Source of the DNA: Thermoleophilia bacterium
GTDB lineage: Bacteria > Actinomycetota > Thermoleophilia > RBG-16-64-13
Assembly (NCBI GenBank): GCA_027493445.1
Contig: JAOSKU010000001.1
Location: forward strand, 2,190,822-2,254,821
DNA length: 64,000 nt
Direction: 5' to 3'
Of this stretch, positions 18,233 to 26,735 are shown in pieces (positions within the stretch are counted from its first letter, which is position 1; every line of letters begins with the position of its first letter). The notes below the pieces were generated by a model. That model saw only the letters and a program-made list of their open reading frames with translations, was not told the origin of the DNA and made no database searches. The position numbers and the translations under genes are program-made.

Positions 18233-18352
18233 GGGAGCCTCCCCGATTCTCGGCCCTCCCTCGCGGAGGGCACAGTACCCCAAGCTATCGTCAGCCGCAG
18301 GGAGATTCTTGAGGAAGGCAGGGACACCGGCGGCATGACCGCGAGCCCTCGT

Positions 18353-18580
18353 CTACAGTAGATCGCGCAGCGCCTGGAGCTTCGCGGTCAGACGTGCCTC
18401 GTCCTTTTCGAACTCGTCCCGCAGCCGCTGAGCCTCCACCGCGCCGATGTGGACCCCAGTGCCGCCCAGCGTCATGGACCGTTCGTAGCCCAGGTCCTCC
18501 ATCTCCTCATGGACGGCAGCGATGCGCGCTTCGATCTCCTCGCGCGACAGCTTGGTCAGGTCTTCAGCAGGAGCCGTCAC
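18353..18580 (-). CDS. Small coiled-coil hypothetical protein
   Basis: A 75-residue, charge-rich protein without membrane segments. LSREEIEARIAAVHEEMEDL and LRDEFEKDEARLTAKLQALR predict two helices that could form a coiled coil. No family is recognised. It lies downstream of a methyltransferase on the same strand, and a CsoR-like palindrome (18629-18644) sits about 50 bases before its start, so it may be regulated with that gene. Confidence 0.6.
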   Translation of the reverse strand: MTAPAEDLTKLSREEIEARIAAVHEEMEDLGYERSMTLGGTGVHIGAVEAQRLRDEFEKDEARLTAKLQALRDLL

Positions 18581-18628
18581 GTCTTCGTCCCTCCCGATGC
18601 TCGGTGGTGCCGCAAACGACCTTATCGT

Positions 18629-18644
18629 ATACCCCTATGGGTAT
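18629..18644. promoter_or_regulatory. CsoR-like palindrome upstream of the small coiled-coil gene
   Basis: ATACCCCTATGGGTAT is a GC-cored inverted repeat closely resembling operators of the CsoR/RcnR/CstR family, which have the pattern ATACCC...GGGTAT. It immediately follows the corrected methyltransferase stop and precedes the 75-aa gene. A related site lies before the methyltransferase itself. No CsoR-family gene is in the window. Confidence 0.45.
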
Positions 18645-19211
18645 CAGCGCAACACCGCCGTGTAGGCCGCGAGCCAGGGGCTGACCACCTCGGTAGCTGT
18701 AAGCCAGAACAGGGGGAGCCAGGACGGCCTCCACCTCCCCCGAAGCCAGACGGAACTTCAAGCTCGGCCCGCGGTCGGCGGCCTCTTCCGTCCTGCGCCA
18801 GTCGACGATCACGAACCGACCCTGGGGGCGCAATACCCGGGCCAGGCGCTCGAGACCCGAGCGCCCGTGCGTCTCGTGGAACGTGTTGATGCTCAGGGCT
18901 CGGTCGAGCGAAGCCGGCGGGAGAGGCAGGTCTTCGATGTCGCTCAGCACCAGGCGCACATTGGCCGGAATGGCCTTCGCCTGGTGGAGTCGCTGCATCT
19001 CGGGCTGAAGCTCCACGCCGTAGACCGTGCCGGTAGTCCAGGCGGCCACCCGGTTGGTGTAGAAGCCCGTGCCGCTGCCCAGGTCGGCGATGTCCTCCGT
19101 GCCGGTGAGGTCTAGCAGGCGGCGCAGGGTGTGCTCGCTCAGCATGGCGAGCCTGGCCTCGTCCTCCAGCACGCCGGCCTTGTGGGGGGAGAAAAGCTTG
19201 CCGTGTTCCAC
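18644..19211 (-). CDS. Class I SAM-dependent methyltransferase, frameshifted near the C terminus
   Basis: The start is taken as GTG 19211 (VEHGKLFSPHKAGVLEDEAR), with AGAGGA seven bases upstream; the track ORF begins far earlier without support. DIADLGSGTGFYTNRVAA is the SAM-binding motif I, followed by LVLSDIEDLPLPPASLDRAL and RVLRPQGRFVIVDWRR. The raw frame then runs on to 18564, but removing one base from the GGGGG at 18712-18716 gives the more natural ending EVEAVLAPLFWLTATEVVSP and a TGA at 18644. The corrected protein has about 189 residues and resembles small UbiE/arsenite-type methyltransferases; the substrate is unknown. A CsoR-like palindrome overlaps the putative -10 of this gene. 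Confidence 0.75.
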
Positions 19212-19236
19212 AGATGGTCCTCTCGTTCTGCACGAT

Positions 19237-19254
19237 ATATACCCTGGGGAGTAT
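19237..19254. promoter_or_regulatory. CsoR-like palindrome at the methyltransferase promoter
   Basis: ATATACCCTGGGGAGTAT lies 26-43 bases upstream of the methyltransferase GTG. It is an imperfect version of the ATACCC/GGGTAT repeat at 18629 and overlaps TATATA, a plausible -10 on the minus strand. Its position fits a repressor site. Confidence 0.4.
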
Positions 19255-19420
19255 GCCACAGAAGAAATCCGGCAACGGAGTGAACGCGCAGGTCGTAGGT
19301 CGCATCCGAGGACGCCGGTGGGCGCGCGCGTAACCGGGGGGTGGAGTTGGAGTTGGCTCGCTCTACCCCTTCCCCAAAGCCCGCCCCGCCGTCTGATGGT
19401 CCAACTTGCAGAACCCCATG

Positions 19421-20098
19421 CTACCAATCGAAAGACAGATCAGGTGCCTGGTAGAGCCGCGTCTGCGCACCGACCACATAGTCGCCCACGCCTTTGAACA
19501 CGGTCTCCCCGTTGGAGCGAATCACTATCGTGAGAACATCGAGGTTGCCGGCGTCGTGTTGGACCGAACCTCCCATCATGAGGCGCTCAGCCGCCGCGGG
19601 CGCGGCTTCAGGAGATCCGTCTACAACCAGGTCCAACCGGTAGTCTCTGTAAGTGGCGTTAGCCTTGACACCCGTCTTCTGCTCCACGTCTGCGACCCAT
19701 GCGGCGATCTCTTGGCTCGCGATCGCCGGATCGGCATGGGGGACATCATCCAGACGTAGGCTGTACCCCTCGCGTCCTTCCGAACCATTAGTGTGGAGCT
19801 CCAGCCACGTGAAGCCCTCCTCAGCTGCGGCACGGTACACCCTCCACTTGGCGACCTCGTCCTCAATCCCGTACTCACCACTCACGGTCATATCAACCTG
19901 GACCCTCTCCCCATCCACCTTGATGCTCGATACGCTGACGCCCAAGCCATCCAGCTTTGTCTGGAGCCGTTGCATCTGCGCGTCGTTGGTGGCATTTGCG
20001 CCCCCGTTGGTCGACAGAAACACGACAAGAGCGGCGAGAGCGGCGAACAAGAGAAACGCCACAGTGAGAAAAACCGGCCTCTTCATCTCAAACCCCAC
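19421..20098 (-). CDS. Membrane-anchored hypothetical protein
   Basis: A 225-residue protein with an N-terminal hydrophobic helix (VFLTVAFLLFAALAALVVFL) preceded by Lys/Arg, acting as an uncleaved anchor or signal peptide. The rest is predicted to be extracytoplasmic and rich in beta strands. Segments such as RVQVDMTVSGEYGIEDEVAK and TLVIRSNG-like repeats are not assigned to a family. No lipobox cysteine is visible. It lies alone between the methyltransferase and a low-GC gene-poor stretch. Confidence 0.6.
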   Translation of the reverse strand: MGFEMKRPVFLTVAFLLFAALAALVVFLSTNGGANATNDAQMQRLQTKLDGLGVSVSSIKVDGERVQVDMTVSGEYGIEDEVAKWRVYRAAAEEGFTWLELHTNGSEGREGYSLRLDDVPHADPAIASQEIAAWVADVEQKTGVKANATYRDYRLDLVVDGSPEAAPAAAERLMMGGSVQHDAGNLDVLTIVIRSNGETVFKGVGDYVVGAQTRLYQAPDLSFDW

Positions 20099-20145
20099 TT
20101 GATCGCTGATTGTTGTCGGCCTTATCCGTCAGCCTGCTTGCCGGA

Positions 20146-20522
20146 TCAAGGCCACAATAGTGATGTCACCGAAAAGCGGTAGTAGTTGGCGTAAAAGGAT
20201 ATGGCTGCGAATGCGTCTATTGCCCGGCGCTGATAGTTCACCGAGTTATTCGCGTATGTTCCCGGGAACCCAGTATTGTGTATGTGCAGGCTGAAGTTAT
20301 ATGTAGATCCGAACGTGGCCATAAACCTATCGTCGCGTCGAGACCTTAGCGCTCCGGCGTACCATCTTTGGTCTTGCCAATCGCGAAGTTGTAGTCGGCT
20401 GCCGTGCGCTGACATCCCATTGCAGCGCCCACTCCAGCCGTTTATTTCGCGTCCTACAGGTCGACCCCAGACGAGTCCGTGCTCGACATGTGTGTGCAGC
20501 GGATGTCTCAGATTAGTTCAAC
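20146..20522 (-). CDS. Open frame of unclear status, possibly a gene remnant
   Basis: The track gives an 89-residue ORF from ATG 20415. The same frame is open upstream to 20522 but offers no good start there, reading LVWGRPVGREINGWSGRC before the ATG. The C-terminal half (TYANNSVNYQRRAIDAFAAI) looks protein-like, with aromatic and Asn residues unusual for a GC-rich shadow. Base composition here is clearly less GC-rich than in the neighbours. It could be the tail of a decayed or transferred gene. No family is recognised. Confidence 0.3.
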
Positions 20523-20843
20523 ACCCCGTCGGGCGGGCATAGCGAACAGATGAAATGAGCTGTTTCCCATCAAGGGTAGCCACATCCCCTTATGGTCGCG
20601 TCGCCCCCTTTTCCGTGCGCCACATCGGCACATTCGTCGCAGTTGGGGAAACGTGTCGGTCTCGTTCAATCCTCCCTTCCGTCGATCTTGCATGGGGTTG
20701 CGGCTTGACCAGGGCGGAGGCTGCGCCCGCCCTCCACCCTGCTAGTGTCCGGATGCCCCCGTTCGTTACAGGTTGGAAGTCAGGGCGCTACAGGGACATA
20801 GCGAATGCGGAAGCTGGCGGGTTGCCTGTGAAAGGGGACCTAC
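20523..20843. other. Low-GC intergenic stretch without recognised gene
   Basis: About 320 bases with only short ORFs. The GC content is below that of the flanking genes. No tRNA, rRNA or known riboswitch motif was recognised. It is followed on the plus strand by an intrinsic terminator-like hairpin, so an unrecognised short transcript is possible. Confidence 0.35.
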
Positions 20844-20845
20844 GG

Positions 20846-20875
20846 AGGTGCGCAGGCCGTGCGCACCTTCTTTGA
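20846..20875 (+). terminator. Intrinsic terminator-like hairpin
   Basis: AGGTGCGCA and TGCGCACCT form a perfect 9-bp stem with a 5-base loop, followed by TCTTTG. It has the form of a plus-strand terminator although no plus-strand gene is recognised upstream of it. It may terminate a small RNA or a transcript from a lost gene. Confidence 0.5.
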
Positions 20876-21006
20876 GACCGCCGCACCGGTTCGGCCACCG
20901 GCACGGTGTGGAGCTTCCACGAGCAGGCTCTGCTCTTTCCTCGTCGGTTGAGCAGCGGACCGCACGAGGGTGGGTACGCGTAGGGCCTAGTCGAAATGCT
21001 TCTCCG

Positions 21007-22401
21007 TCACCCGAGGCGCGTTCGGGGCCGAAGCGCCCGCGCAAGAACCGTGGTCGCGGTGACACACACAGTGGTCCAGAACGCGCCTACGGCGTACCCG
21101 GCCAGGACGTCGCTCAGGTAGTGGACTCCCAGATACAGGCGGCTGAAGCCCACCAGCACCATCGCGGCGCCCGAGGCCAGCAGGACGTACACGCGGCTCT
21201 CCCAGCGACGCACCCAGGCGGCGGCAAGCAGGCCCAGCGGTAGGTAGAGGGCCACGGCGGCAGTCGCGTGCCCGCTGGGAAAGGAGTAGCCCGACGCCTG
21301 GATGAGCGGCTCGAGGAATCCGGGGCGCGGCCGCTCGATGAGACCTTTGAGGGCGGCGGTCAACACCGCCGAACCACCGGAGGCCGTCATCAACATCAAG
21401 CCCTCGGACCAGCGGCGGCGCCACACCAGCACGCCGGCGACAGCTACCGCCAGGCCCACCGTCCACCAAGCGCCGCCGAAAAAGGTCACGACCCGCATGA
21501 CAGTGGTAAGCCAGGGCAAAGCATGGTCCTGCAGGAGCAGGGCCACCGACCGGTCGAGGGCGGTGATGGGCTCCTGGGCGCGCACCGCCATCAGCAGGAC
21601 CGCGAACGCCCAGGCGAAGAGCACAGCGAAACCCAGCCCCAGCGTCAGACCAAGGCCGTACGCGCTCCTCAGGGAAAAGCGGCGCATGACCCAGTCGATC
21701 TGAGAACCGAAGCGCTGGACCAGATAGCGGGCGGGACCCCAGCGCAGCACGACGTCAGTGAGGCCCCCTACCAGCCCACCAAGGGCGGCCCGGCGCCCCC
21801 AGAGCCAGCGGCCCAGCAGCCAGAAGAGGACACCGGCCACCACGAGGAGCAGCAGGAAAAGGCTGACCCGGCCCAGCCAGCGCTCGACCAGATGGTAGCT
21901 CTTGCCGAAAACGAATCCCAGCAGGGTGACGGTGGAGGCCCAGCTGATGACCCCGACCAGGTCGAAGATGAGGAAGCGGCCATAGGGCATGCGGGCCGAA
22001 CCGGCCATGAACGGGGCCAGGGAGCGCAGAAACCCCACCCATCGGCCGAACAAGATGGTGGTACCCCCGTGCCCCTGGAAGTAGCGGTCCACCCTGGCCA
22101 GATGCTCCGGCTTGATGCGGAACAGACGCCGGTGACGCAGCACGAACTCCCGCCCGAGCTTCCTGCCCAGCAGGTAGCCGGTGCTGTCTCCCAGCAGCGC
22201 TGCCAGGGCTACCACCAGCAGCAGGTCGCCGAGGTCCAGCACCCCCCGAGAGGCGAGAGCGCCCGCCAGGAGTACGACTGTCTCGCCGGGAACGAGCAGG
22301 CCAACCATGGCCGAGGTCTCCAGGAAGGCGATGGCAAAGACGATCCAGAGACCCCACTCGCCCGCCACGCGGGTAAAGAAATCGAGGGCCGACTGCAGCA
22401 T
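21007..22401 (-). CDS. DedA-family membrane protein fused to a PAP2-type phosphatase
   Basis: A 464-residue protein with two domains. Residues 1-210 form a DedA/SNARE-associated domain: FLETSAMVGLLVPGETVVLL, a conserved glycine/arginine stretch LFGRWVGFLRSLAPFMAGSA and several helices. Residues 250-464 form a PAP2 domain with all three phosphatase motifs: KGLIERPRPG, SGYSFPSGHAT and SRLYLGVHYLSD. The catalytic histidines are present. DedA proteins move phospholipid or isoprenyl carriers across the membrane, and PAP2 enzymes dephosphorylate such lipids, so a role in recycling undecaprenyl phosphate or phosphatidic acid is plausible. It follows the arginine decarboxylase by 18 bases. Confidence 0.9.
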   Translation of the reverse strand: MLQSALDFFTRVAGEWGLWIVFAIAFLETSAMVGLLVPGETVVLLAGALASRGVLDLGDLLLVVALAALLGDSTGYLLGRKLGREFVLRHRRLFRIKPEHLARVDRYFQGHGGTTILFGRWVGFLRSLAPFMAGSARMPYGRFLIFDLVGVISWASTVTLLGFVFGKSYHLVERWLGRVSLFLLLLVVAGVLFWLLGRWLWGRRAALGGLVGGLTDVVLRWGPARYLVQRFGSQIDWVMRRFSLRSAYGLGLTLGLGFAVLFAWAFAVLLMAVRAQEPITALDRSVALLLQDHALPWLTTVMRVVTFFGGAWWTVGLAVAVAGVLVWRRRWSEGLMLMTASGGSAVLTAALKGLIERPRPGFLEPLIQASGYSFPSGHATAAVALYLPLGLLAAAWVRRWESRVYVLLASGAAMVLVGFSRLYLGVHYLSDVLAGYAVGAFWTTVCVTATTVLARALRPRTRLG

Positions 22402-22419
22402 GGATCTCCGACCGCAGGC

Positions 22420-23007
22420 TCAGCTGCCCCGGAAGGCGGCGAAGACGGCGGCGAAGACGGCGGCAGCAACCGCGGTCGTCCACCGCCCCTCGGGATCGCC
22501 GGCAGCGGCGGCCGTCATGTTCACGGTCTGGTAGCGCTGCCCTTCGATCTCCAGCTGGCGGCGCCGCTCGTCCCAGCCGGCTTCTTCGAACTCCAGGCCT
22601 AGAGTACTGGCCAGCATGCCGGCGGCCAGATCCTCAGCTAGGGCCCCGGCCTCCTCCGCGGTCTGGCCGAAGGCCTCGTGCTCGCTGAGATAGCCGTACC
22701 GCGACCCGTCGTTAGGGCGGGCCAGACCGATGGAGGAGGCGATGAGACGGCCGGGCTCATCGGTGGCGATCTCGGCCACTACGCAGAACGTGATGGCCCC
22801 CGAATGGATGAGACTCACCCCTTCCTCCCGCTCGATGAGCTCGCAGTATGGCGGGAAGATGCTCGAGACCCGTACCAGGTTGCACCGCTCGATGCCGGCC
22901 TCACGCAGGGCAAACTCGAAGGAGGTGAGCTTGCGCCGGGCGACGCCCACGCCCTTGGTCAGAAACACCTTGCCGGGGATCATGAGCCCGTAGTCGCCGG
23001 CGTCCAT
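22420..23007 (-). CDS. Pyruvoyl-dependent arginine decarboxylase
   Basis: Starts at ATG 23007 (MDAGDYGLMIPGKVFLTKGV) with AAGGAGG five bases upstream, giving 195 residues; the track start is in the preceding intergenic region. LVRVSSIFPPYCELI holds the Ser-Ser pair where self-cleavage forms the pyruvoyl cofactor, and the family core VSLIHSGAITFCVVAEIATD is clear. The enzyme converts arginine to agmatine, supporting polyamine synthesis or acid resistance. The last 25 residues are Ala-rich. It sits between the CaCA antiporter and the DedA-PAP2 gene. Confidence 0.9.
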   Translation of the reverse strand: MDAGDYGLMIPGKVFLTKGVGVARRKLTSFEFALREAGIERCNLVRVSSIFPPYCELIEREEGVSLIHSGAITFCVVAEIATDEPGRLIASSIGLARPNDGSRYGYLSEHEAFGQTAEEAGALAEDLAAGMLASTLGLEFEEAGWDERRRQLEIEGQRYQTVNMTAAAAGDPEGRWTTAVAAAVFAAVFAAFRGS

Positions 23008-23080
23008 GCCGCCCTCCTTGTCGTGGCGCCGCCCAGACAGATCTCGCAGAGGATAGCAGAGCGGCCGGCCGGAGCCGGCT

Positions 23081-24072
23081 TCATGTGACGCCGGCCACGG
23101 TGACGGCGACGAAGACCACGTAGAAGGCGCCGCCCACCAGCAGATTGGGAAGTCGTACACTCCCTTGGATCCGCACCGCCGTCCACAATAGGGCTCCCGA
23201 CGCCAGAGCTATCCCGGCGGCGAAGAGCCCGTGGCCGTCGAGCCGCCATGGAGTGAAGGCCACACCCGCAGCCACCGGGATGGCGCTCTGAAAGACCATG
23301 GCTCCTGTGATGTTGCCCAGGGCCAGGGTGTCCTTGCGATCGCGCATCCAGAAGACGCTGTTGAACTTCTCGGGGAGCTCGGTGGCGACGGGAGTAAGGA
23401 GCAAGGAGATGATCAGGGGGATGCCCCCAGGGCTTCGGCGAGATGAGTGAGCTCCTGAACGAAGAGGTCGGCGCCGAATACGATAGCCGCCAGAGCAACG
23501 AAGATCTGCAGAAGGATACGCCGCAGCTGCGGGGAACCGGCGGCGTAGTGAAAGTACAGGGAGCGGACGTCGCCCTCGAGATCGCCCTCGGACTTCATCG
23601 TTCGGTACACGTACAGGGCATACGCCGCAAGCAGCCCCACAACCACCAGCGGCCGCAACGATCCGGCGCCCACCAGGCCCACCGTTACGGCCACCGCGTA
23701 GATGACCAGGAAGTACCCGAGGTCGCGCTGCAGCACCTTCCGGTTGATGCGGATGGCCCGCGGTCGCCGCCCGCTGGCGCTGAAAGCCAGCACCGCAGCC
23801 CCACACACGAAGAGCGCCAGCGTGGAAAGCATGAAGGGGGCTCCCAGGATGGCGCCCGTGCCCACCTGCTCGCCGGCCTCGCCACCGTGGATGAGGATGG
23901 CGATGAGGGGGATGACCGTCTCGGGGAGGGCGGTACCCACGGCGGCCAGCACGCTGCCTACGGCCCCCTCCCCCAGGTCCAGCCGCCGTCCGAACCACTC
24001 GATGCCATTGACGAACAGCTCGCAGCCCGCGAGGATCACAACGAAGCTGAGCAGCAGCAGAACGACGGTCAT
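23081..24072 (-). CDS. CaCA-type sodium/calcium-like antiporter, frameshifted
   Basis: From ATG 24072 (MTVVLLLLSFVVILAGCELF) the first frame gives VNGIEWFGRRLDLGEGAVGS and GTALPETVIPLIAILIHGGE, the first alpha-repeat of the exchanger family. The frame stops at ALGASP. After a GGGGG tract (23416-23420) another frame continues LIISLLLTPVATELPEKFNS with DTLALGNITGAMVFQSAIPV, the second alpha-repeat. Adding one base yields an intact protein of about 330 residues. It is a cation antiporter with a two-repeat fold. Its start has no strong ribosome-binding site, and the frame upstream is open, which may reflect errors at the end of the preceding ferredoxin-oxidoreductase gene. Confidence 0.85.
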
Positions 24073-24083
24073 GGCGCGCGATT

Positions 24084-25541
24084 CTATCCCACGACGCGAA
24101 CGGTCGTCGCGCGGGCGAGGACCGGCGCGCGGCCCAGGCGCCACCGGACATCCCTGGCGGCTACACCACTCCCCCAGCTCCACGCCCGCGACCAGCCCGG
24201 CGGAGTTGGTCTCGGCCACCTTGGCCTTCTGCAGGCGGCGGGCGGCGGCCAGGAAAGCCTCGGGGGATAGAGACCCTCCCGCGCGAGGATGGCCCCCAGC
24301 CCCACCGCCCCCACGGCCAGGCGGTGGACCTCCTTGGCCTTGGCGAGGAGGGGCAGACGAATCATCTGGGCTCTGGTGTCAAGCTCGCCCAAGCCCTCCT
24401 CGGCGTAGATGCGGGTGGCCGGCGGGTACTCGGGCAGCTTCTTCTTCACGTGAGCCAGACCGTCTTCAGACAGGATGAGGACGATGTCAGGGGTGCCCAC
24501 CCCAGTGTAGGTGATGGGCTCGGGCGAGAGGATGATCTCGGCCGCCGAATGCCCGGTGCGCACGGTGATGGGGTAGTCGTCCTTCTGGGTGGCGAGAAGG
24601 CCGCTCATGATGGCCCCGGCCCCGAGCAGGGTGGCCACACTCCTGATCTTCTGGCCGGCCGAGCCCGCGATCAAGATGCTCGTGCGTCCGGTCAGCTGAC
24701 TCTGCGCCACCGGCTCGAGTCCCTTGTCCGGGGGCAGCAGGCACATGCCCTCCTCGTCGGCCACTTCCTCGGGCAGGTAGAGGTCCCGCCACGCCCGGGC
24801 GTACTCAGGCCGAGTACCCTCGTGGTGGATGCCGGCCGGCATCTCCAGGTCAGCCATCATCTGCTCGATGGAGTCCCGGGTGAGAGTGTTCTGCCCGGCG
24901 AAGTAGGCCACGCACAGGTCCCAGATGTCGATGAGGCTGAAACCGTCGGAGGCGACGGCCCGGGTGACGAGCTCGACGGCGTCCCCGGCGAAGACGCTGG
25001 TGCGGGCAAGGAAGCCGGGCCTTGCGGGCTTCAAGGTCCCCATGAGGTCCAGGGGCATCTCCAGGTTGCCGAGCAGCGTGGTGGAGGTGATGGCTCCGGG
25101 GGGAGTGGTGGCCGAGTGCTGGCCTCCCGTCATGCCGTAGTTGAAGTTGTTGGCCACAATCACCGTGAGGCCGATGTTGCGCCTGGCGGCCGCCAAGAGG
25201 TGGGCTCCACCGATGCCGGTGCCCCCGTCCCCCATAACCACGATCACCTTGAGGTCGGGGTCGGCCAGCTTGATACCCGAGGCGTAGGTGATGGAGCGGC
25301 CATGCAGGCCGTGGAAGGCGTTGGTGGAGAAATGCCGGTCGGTCAAGCCCACGCAGCCGATGTCGGTGACCACCACCACCCGCTCGGGGGGAAGGGCGAG
25401 AGCCCGCAGGCCCTCATCGATCATGCTCGCGATCTTGGTGTGCCCGCAGCCGGGACAGAAGGGGTACGGCAGGGTTTCCTCCGCGATATAGGAGGGAACG
25501 CAGGCCTCCGGCCCGCAGGTCTCCACGGTGCCCTGGCTCAC
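24084..25541 (-). CDS. 2-oxoacid:ferredoxin oxidoreductase, fused beta and gamma subunits
   Basis: Residues 1-260 form the thiamine-diphosphate beta subunit: YPFCPGCGHTKIASMIDEGL and VIVVMGDGGTGIGGAHLLAA with NNFNYGMTGGQHSATTPPGA. Residues 290-450 form a gamma domain (ILIAGSAGQKIRSVATLLGA). At GGGGG (24262-24266) the frame shifts; in the other frame the natural end EAFLAAARRLQKAKVAETNS and LVAGVELGEW appears. The true stop is uncertain: a further one-base insertion at 24168 would give a stop at 24161. With korA it converts a 2-oxoacid, probably 2-oxoglutarate, to acyl-CoA and reduces ferredoxin. The substrate is inferred from similarity only. Confidence 0.85.
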   Translation of the reverse strand: MSQGTVETCGPEACVPSYIAEETLPYPFCPGCGHTKIASMIDEGLRALALPPERVVVVTDIGCVGLTDRHFSTNAFHGLHGRSITYASGIKLADPDLKVIVVMGDGGTGIGGAHLLAAARRNIGLTVIVANNFNYGMTGGQHSATTPPGAITSTTLLGNLEMPLDLMGTLKPARPGFLARTSVFAGDAVELVTRAVASDGFSLIDIWDLCVAYFAGQNTLTRDSIEQMMADLEMPAGIHHEGTRPEYARAWRDLYLPEEVADEEGMCLLPPDKGLEPVAQSQLTGRTSILIAGSAGQKIRSVATLLGAGAIMSGLLATQKDDYPITVRTGHSAAEIILSPEPITYTGVGTPDIVLILSEDGLAHVKKKLPEYPPATRIYAEEGLGELDTRAQMIRLPLLAKAKEVHRLAVGAVGLGAILAREGLYPPRLSWPPPAACRRPRWPRPTPPGWSRAWSWGSGVAARDVRWRLGRAPVLARATTVRVVG

Positions 25542-26662
25542 AGCAGGCCTCCTTGGGCGATGATCTCCTCGGGGGAGAGAAGGTCGGTGTTCATCTTGGC
25601 GACCGACACGACCTCGCGGTCGCCGGAGAGCTTGCGCACCTCCTCCACGTACTGGCCCAGATTCATCTCGGGCACCACCACCCGGGAAACACCCGCCAGT
25701 GCCTCCCCGATAGCCTTCTCCGGCACGGGGAAGAGGGTTTTGAGGACGAGGAGGGCGGCCTTCTTGCCGGCCGCGCGCACCTGGACGACCGCTTCTCGGG
25801 CCGCGCGGGCGGTGACGCCGTAGGCGACCAGGAGGGTATCCGCCCCCTCTTGGGGGTCGAGGTCGTAGAGGGCGTGCTCCTCGGCGTGGGCCAGGATCTT
25901 GCGGGCCAGGTGCTCCATCATCTCGCCTATGAGGGCCGGATCTTTGGCCAGGAGAGCTCGCTTATCGTGCATGCTCGTGGTGTAGCGCACCAGGTGGGGG
26001 CCCCCTATGGGGCTCATGGGGGCCACGTCGGCAGGGTCGTGGAAGGCGTGGGGCAGGTAGGGCGCCTCGGGGTCGGCCAGAGGACGGGCGAAGACGGAGG
26101 GCGAGTCATCGCGGGCCGCCTGCAGGTCGACCGCCTCCCGGGTCAGGCCCACCTCCTTCTGGCTGGCCAGGACCACCGGCGTGCGGTAGCGCTCGGCCAA
26201 GACGAAGGCCTCTCGGGTCAAGGTGTAGCACTCGCGCACGTTCTCGGGGGAGAGGACGAAGAGAGGCAGGCCCCCGGAGGTCCCCCAGCGCAGAAACTCG
26301 ATGTCGCCGTCGGCCCCCTTGGTGGCCGAGCCGGTGGCCGGGCCCTGGCGCTGCACGTCTACGATCACCAGAGGGGTCTCCCCCATGACGGCCAGACCGA
26401 TGTTCTCCGAGTAGAGGCTCATGCCTGGACCCGAGGTGGCGGTCATGGCCACCTTCCCGGTCATGGCCGCCCCGATGCACAGGCCGATGGAGGCGATCTC
26501 GTCCTCGCCCTGCACGGCCACGCCGCCGACCTTGGGGAGCGCGCGCATCATGCCGGTGAGGATGGAGGTGGCCGGCGTGATGGGGTAGCCCGCGAAGAAG
26601 CGGCAGCCCGCCTCGACGGCCGCCCGGACGACGGCATCGTTGCCCTCGAGGAATTCGATCAT
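25538..26662 (-). CDS. korA: 2-oxoacid:ferredoxin oxidoreductase alpha subunit (KorA-like)
   Basis: Starts at ATG 26662 (MIEFLEGNDAVVRAAVEAGC) with AAAGGAG upstream; the track's longer start is unsupported. The 374-residue protein has RFFAGYPITPATSILTGMMR and the domain II segment PVVLASQKEVGLTREAVDLQ. LLVAYGVTARAAREAVVQVR opens the third domain. It overlaps the beta-gamma gene by ATGA. The set resembles 2-oxoglutarate:ferredoxin oxidoreductase (KorAB), but substrate specificity cannot be told from the sequence. The TrmB-type regulator lies 74 bases upstream in the same orientation. Confidence 0.88.
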   Translation of the reverse strand: MIEFLEGNDAVVRAAVEAGCRFFAGYPITPATSILTGMMRALPKVGGVAVQGEDEIASIGLCIGAAMTGKVAMTATSGPGMSLYSENIGLAVMGETPLVIVDVQRQGPATGSATKGADGDIEFLRWGTSGGLPLFVLSPENVRECYTLTREAFVLAERYRTPVVLASQKEVGLTREAVDLQAARDDSPSVFARPLADPEAPYLPHAFHDPADVAPMSPIGGPHLVRYTTSMHDKRALLAKDPALIGEMMEHLARKILAHAEEHALYDLDPQEGADTLLVAYGVTARAAREAVVQVRAAGKKAALLVLKTLFPVPEKAIGEALAGVSRVVVPEMNLGQYVEEVRKLSGDREVVSVAKMNTDLLSPEEIIAQGGLL

Positions 26663-26735
26663 GCGTCTCTCCTTTACAGCGCCGGCGGGCGCCGGCATCC
26701 AAGGCCCAGGCGGGCGCCGGCTCGGTCGGCTCGTT

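Noticed and set aside
20760-20875. Riboswitch, SRP RNA, RNase P or tmRNA before the terminator
   Set aside because: None of the conserved cores of these RNAs is seen in the sequence; only the hairpin and U-tract are clear.
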